Shown here piece by piece: positions 4,564 to 5,896 of a DNA stretch of 5,896 nt. Source of the DNA: Novosphingobium sp. GTDB lineage: Bacteria > Pseudomonadota > Alphaproteobacteria > Sphingomonadales > Sphingomonadaceae. Within the stretch, counting starts at the first letter, position 1; each line of letters opens with the position of its first letter. The notes below the pieces were generated by a model. The model was not told where the DNA came from. It made no database searches and saw only the letters and a program-made list of their open reading frames with translations. Position numbers and translations under genes: made by a program. Where the stretch lies: the NCBI GenBank assembly GCA_030830245.1, contig JAURNJ010000218.1, forward strand, positions 1-5,896. The letters are read 5' to 3'.

Positions 4564-5896
4564 ATGAATGTCGCGACAGCGCGTCAGGAATTGCCTTTGG
4601 CCTCCGCGCCCGATTGGGACCTGCGCGGCCTGCTGCTCCATCCCGCCGTTCAGGCGATGGTCCTGCTGGTCGTCGCCGTGGCGCTGCGCGCAAGCACATT
4701 CGGACACCCCAACTTCCACGTCGATGAAGCCTTCTACCAGACGGTCGGCATCGCGATGCACGATGGGGCGATCCCCTATGTCGATGTCTGGGACCGCAAG
4801 CCGTGGGGACTGTTCTTCCTCTACTACCTCATCGCCTTCATCTCCCATGCGCCGCTGGCGTACCAGCTGGTCGCGACACTTTTTGCCGTCGCGACGGCCT
4901 GGACAATCGGCCGGATCGCGCGGGAATGGGCCAGTCCGGCAGGCGGCCTGTTCGCAGGCCTCGTCTACCTGCTGTGGCTCGATCGCCTACAAGGCTTTGG
5001 CGGGCAGGCGCCGGTTTTCTACAACCTGTTCATCGCCATTGCAGCGCTGCTCGTGTTGCGCTCGCGCATGCAGCTGCGAGCAGGTCGGGTGCCATGGCGA
5101 ATGCCGGTGGCGATGCTGCTTGCCGGCCTGGCCATAACCATCAAGCCAACCGCAGTTTTCGAGGCCTGCTTCCTTGGCATTTATGCGACGTGCCAGCTCT
5201 ACCGTTCGCCGTTGGAACGCAAGAAGCAGCTGGCCGCGATTGCCGGATGGATGGCGCTGGGCGCGGCGCCCATCCTACTGATTTCTGGCTGGTATTTCGC
5301 CCAGGGCTACTGGGCCATCTACTGGCAGGCGATGTTCGGCTCCAACCTCGGCAAGCCCAGCTTCCTCTATGCCGGAACGATGCGGGCTCTGATCAGCTTC
5401 ATCATTCTCGCTCCGGTCATGGCGGTCGCCACGCTCTCGATCCCGACCTGGCAGGGCGACACGAAGCGATTTGTCGGTCTCTGGTTGCTGGCCGCCCTCG
5501 TCGGGCTGGTGTCGGTTCCCAACTTCTACATGCATTACTCGCTGCCATTGATGGTGCCGCTTTCGGTTGCCACCGCCGCATTCCTGTCGAGACCGGTCGC
5601 AGGCCCGGTCGCGACCGCTGCACTATGCCTCTGGTCGCTGCAGACCGCGCATGCCTTCGATGCCAGCAACACCCGCGCCTCGATCGCCGCAATGGACGAA
5701 CTTGCCAGTGCGATCCGGAGCAACCACACCGACGGCCCGCTGTTCGTGGTCGATGGCCCGCCCCAGCTATACGTGCTGACCGGCCATTCCTTCCCCACGC
5801 CGCTGGTGTTCCCTCACCATCTCGCCCACGAGATCGAGACAGACCTGAGCCACCTTTCCACGCTTGGCGAAACGCGCCGCGTGCTCGCGCTGCGCC
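4564..5896 (+). CDS. GT-C family (ArnT/PMT-like, GT39-type) membrane glycosyltransferase, 3' end cut off
   Basis: The frame is open from the ATG at 4564 to the window edge: 444 codons, no stop reached. After a 27-residue cytosolic lead, a hydrophobic segment (about 28-44) is followed by the first periplasmic loop with HVDEAFYQTVGIAMHDGAIP. Asp54-Glu55 is in the place of the catalytic acidic pair of GT-C enzymes, and the loop continues PYVDVWDRKPWG (71-82). Further hydrophobic segments lie near 84-115, 127-140, 151-165, 181-212, 226-246, 272-292, 303-318 and 325-358. Other family-like points are GQAPVFYN (147-154), IKPTAVFE (193-200) and NFYMHYSLPLMVP (320-332). A soluble periplasmic region starts near 365. 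Such enzymes take a sugar from a polyprenyl-phosphate donor and transfer it to lipid, polysaccharide or protein in the periplasm; donor and acceptor here are unknown. The start has AGGG 9 bases upstream. The gene is divergent from rplO and has a CtrA-type box in front. Confidence 0.85.
   Translation, partial: MNVATARQELPLASAPDWDLRGLLLHPAVQAMVLLVVAVALRASTFGHPNFHVDEAFYQTVGIAMHDGAIPYVDVWDRKPWGLFFLYYLIAFISHAPLAYQLVATLFAVATAWTIGRIAREWASPAGGLFAGLVYLLWLDRLQGFGGQAPVFYNLFIAIAALLVLRSRMQLRAGRVPWRMPVAMLLAGLAITIKPTAVFEACFLGIYATCQLYRSPLERKKQLAAIAGWMALGAAPILLISGWYFAQGYWAIYWQAMFGSNLGKPSFLYAGTMRALISFIILAPVMAVATLSIPTWQGDTKRFVGLWLLAALVGLVSVPNFYMHYSLPLMVPLSVATAAFLSRPVAGPVATAALCLWSLQTAHAFDASNTRASIAAMDELASAIRSNHTDGPLFVVDGPPQLYVLTGHSFPTPLVFPHHLAHEIETDLSHLSTLGETRRVLALR

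Overview
The window looks like GC-rich alphaproteobacterial chromosome, most probably from the order Sphingomonadales (Sphingomonas, Novosphingobium or Erythrobacter-like). The evidence is the sequence character of the ribosomal proteins and SecY, an exported SRPBCC-domain gene directly after adk, and two dispersed intergenic repeats of types common in sphingomonads. The assignment is made by eye, without a database search.

About three quarters of the window (1-4379) lies on the minus strand and is the distal part of the spc/alpha ribosomal-protein cluster. In transcription order it reads rplO (L15), secY, adk, an exported SRPBCC-fold protein, rpsM (S13) and rpsK (S11, cut by the left edge). 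The genes make ribosome components, the core of the Sec translocon and the adenylate-balancing enzyme. The SRPBCC gene is the non-canonical member: it encodes a protein with a signal peptide and is the only gene here of unknown function.

The sequence suggests two transcription units rather than one. A promoter candidate (4427-4455) precedes rplO, and a rho-independent terminator (801-833) follows the SRPBCC gene. A second promoter candidate (754-782) with a perfect TTGACA box sits directly behind that terminator and would drive rpsM-rpsK. Both candidates share the layout (T/G)TGACA-N17-TAA plus a GC-rich triplet. The rpsM leader also holds a long hairpin followed by six U residues (684-728), a possible attenuator. 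A weaker internal promoter candidate lies before secY. The spacers secY/rplO and rpsM/rpsK each carry a dispersed palindromic repeat of a different kind.

The right part (4564-5896) is on the plus strand and holds one divergent, incomplete gene for a polytopic GT-C-type (ArnT/PMT-like) glycosyltransferase. rpmD, the usual upstream neighbour of rplO, is absent, so the spc cluster is broken at this point. In the 184-bp divergent spacer, 47 bp before the glycosyltransferase start, is a perfect match to the CtrA consensus TTAA-N7-TTAAC, which suggests cell-cycle/CtrA control of this envelope gene. No RNA genes, CRISPR arrays or insertion sequences were seen.
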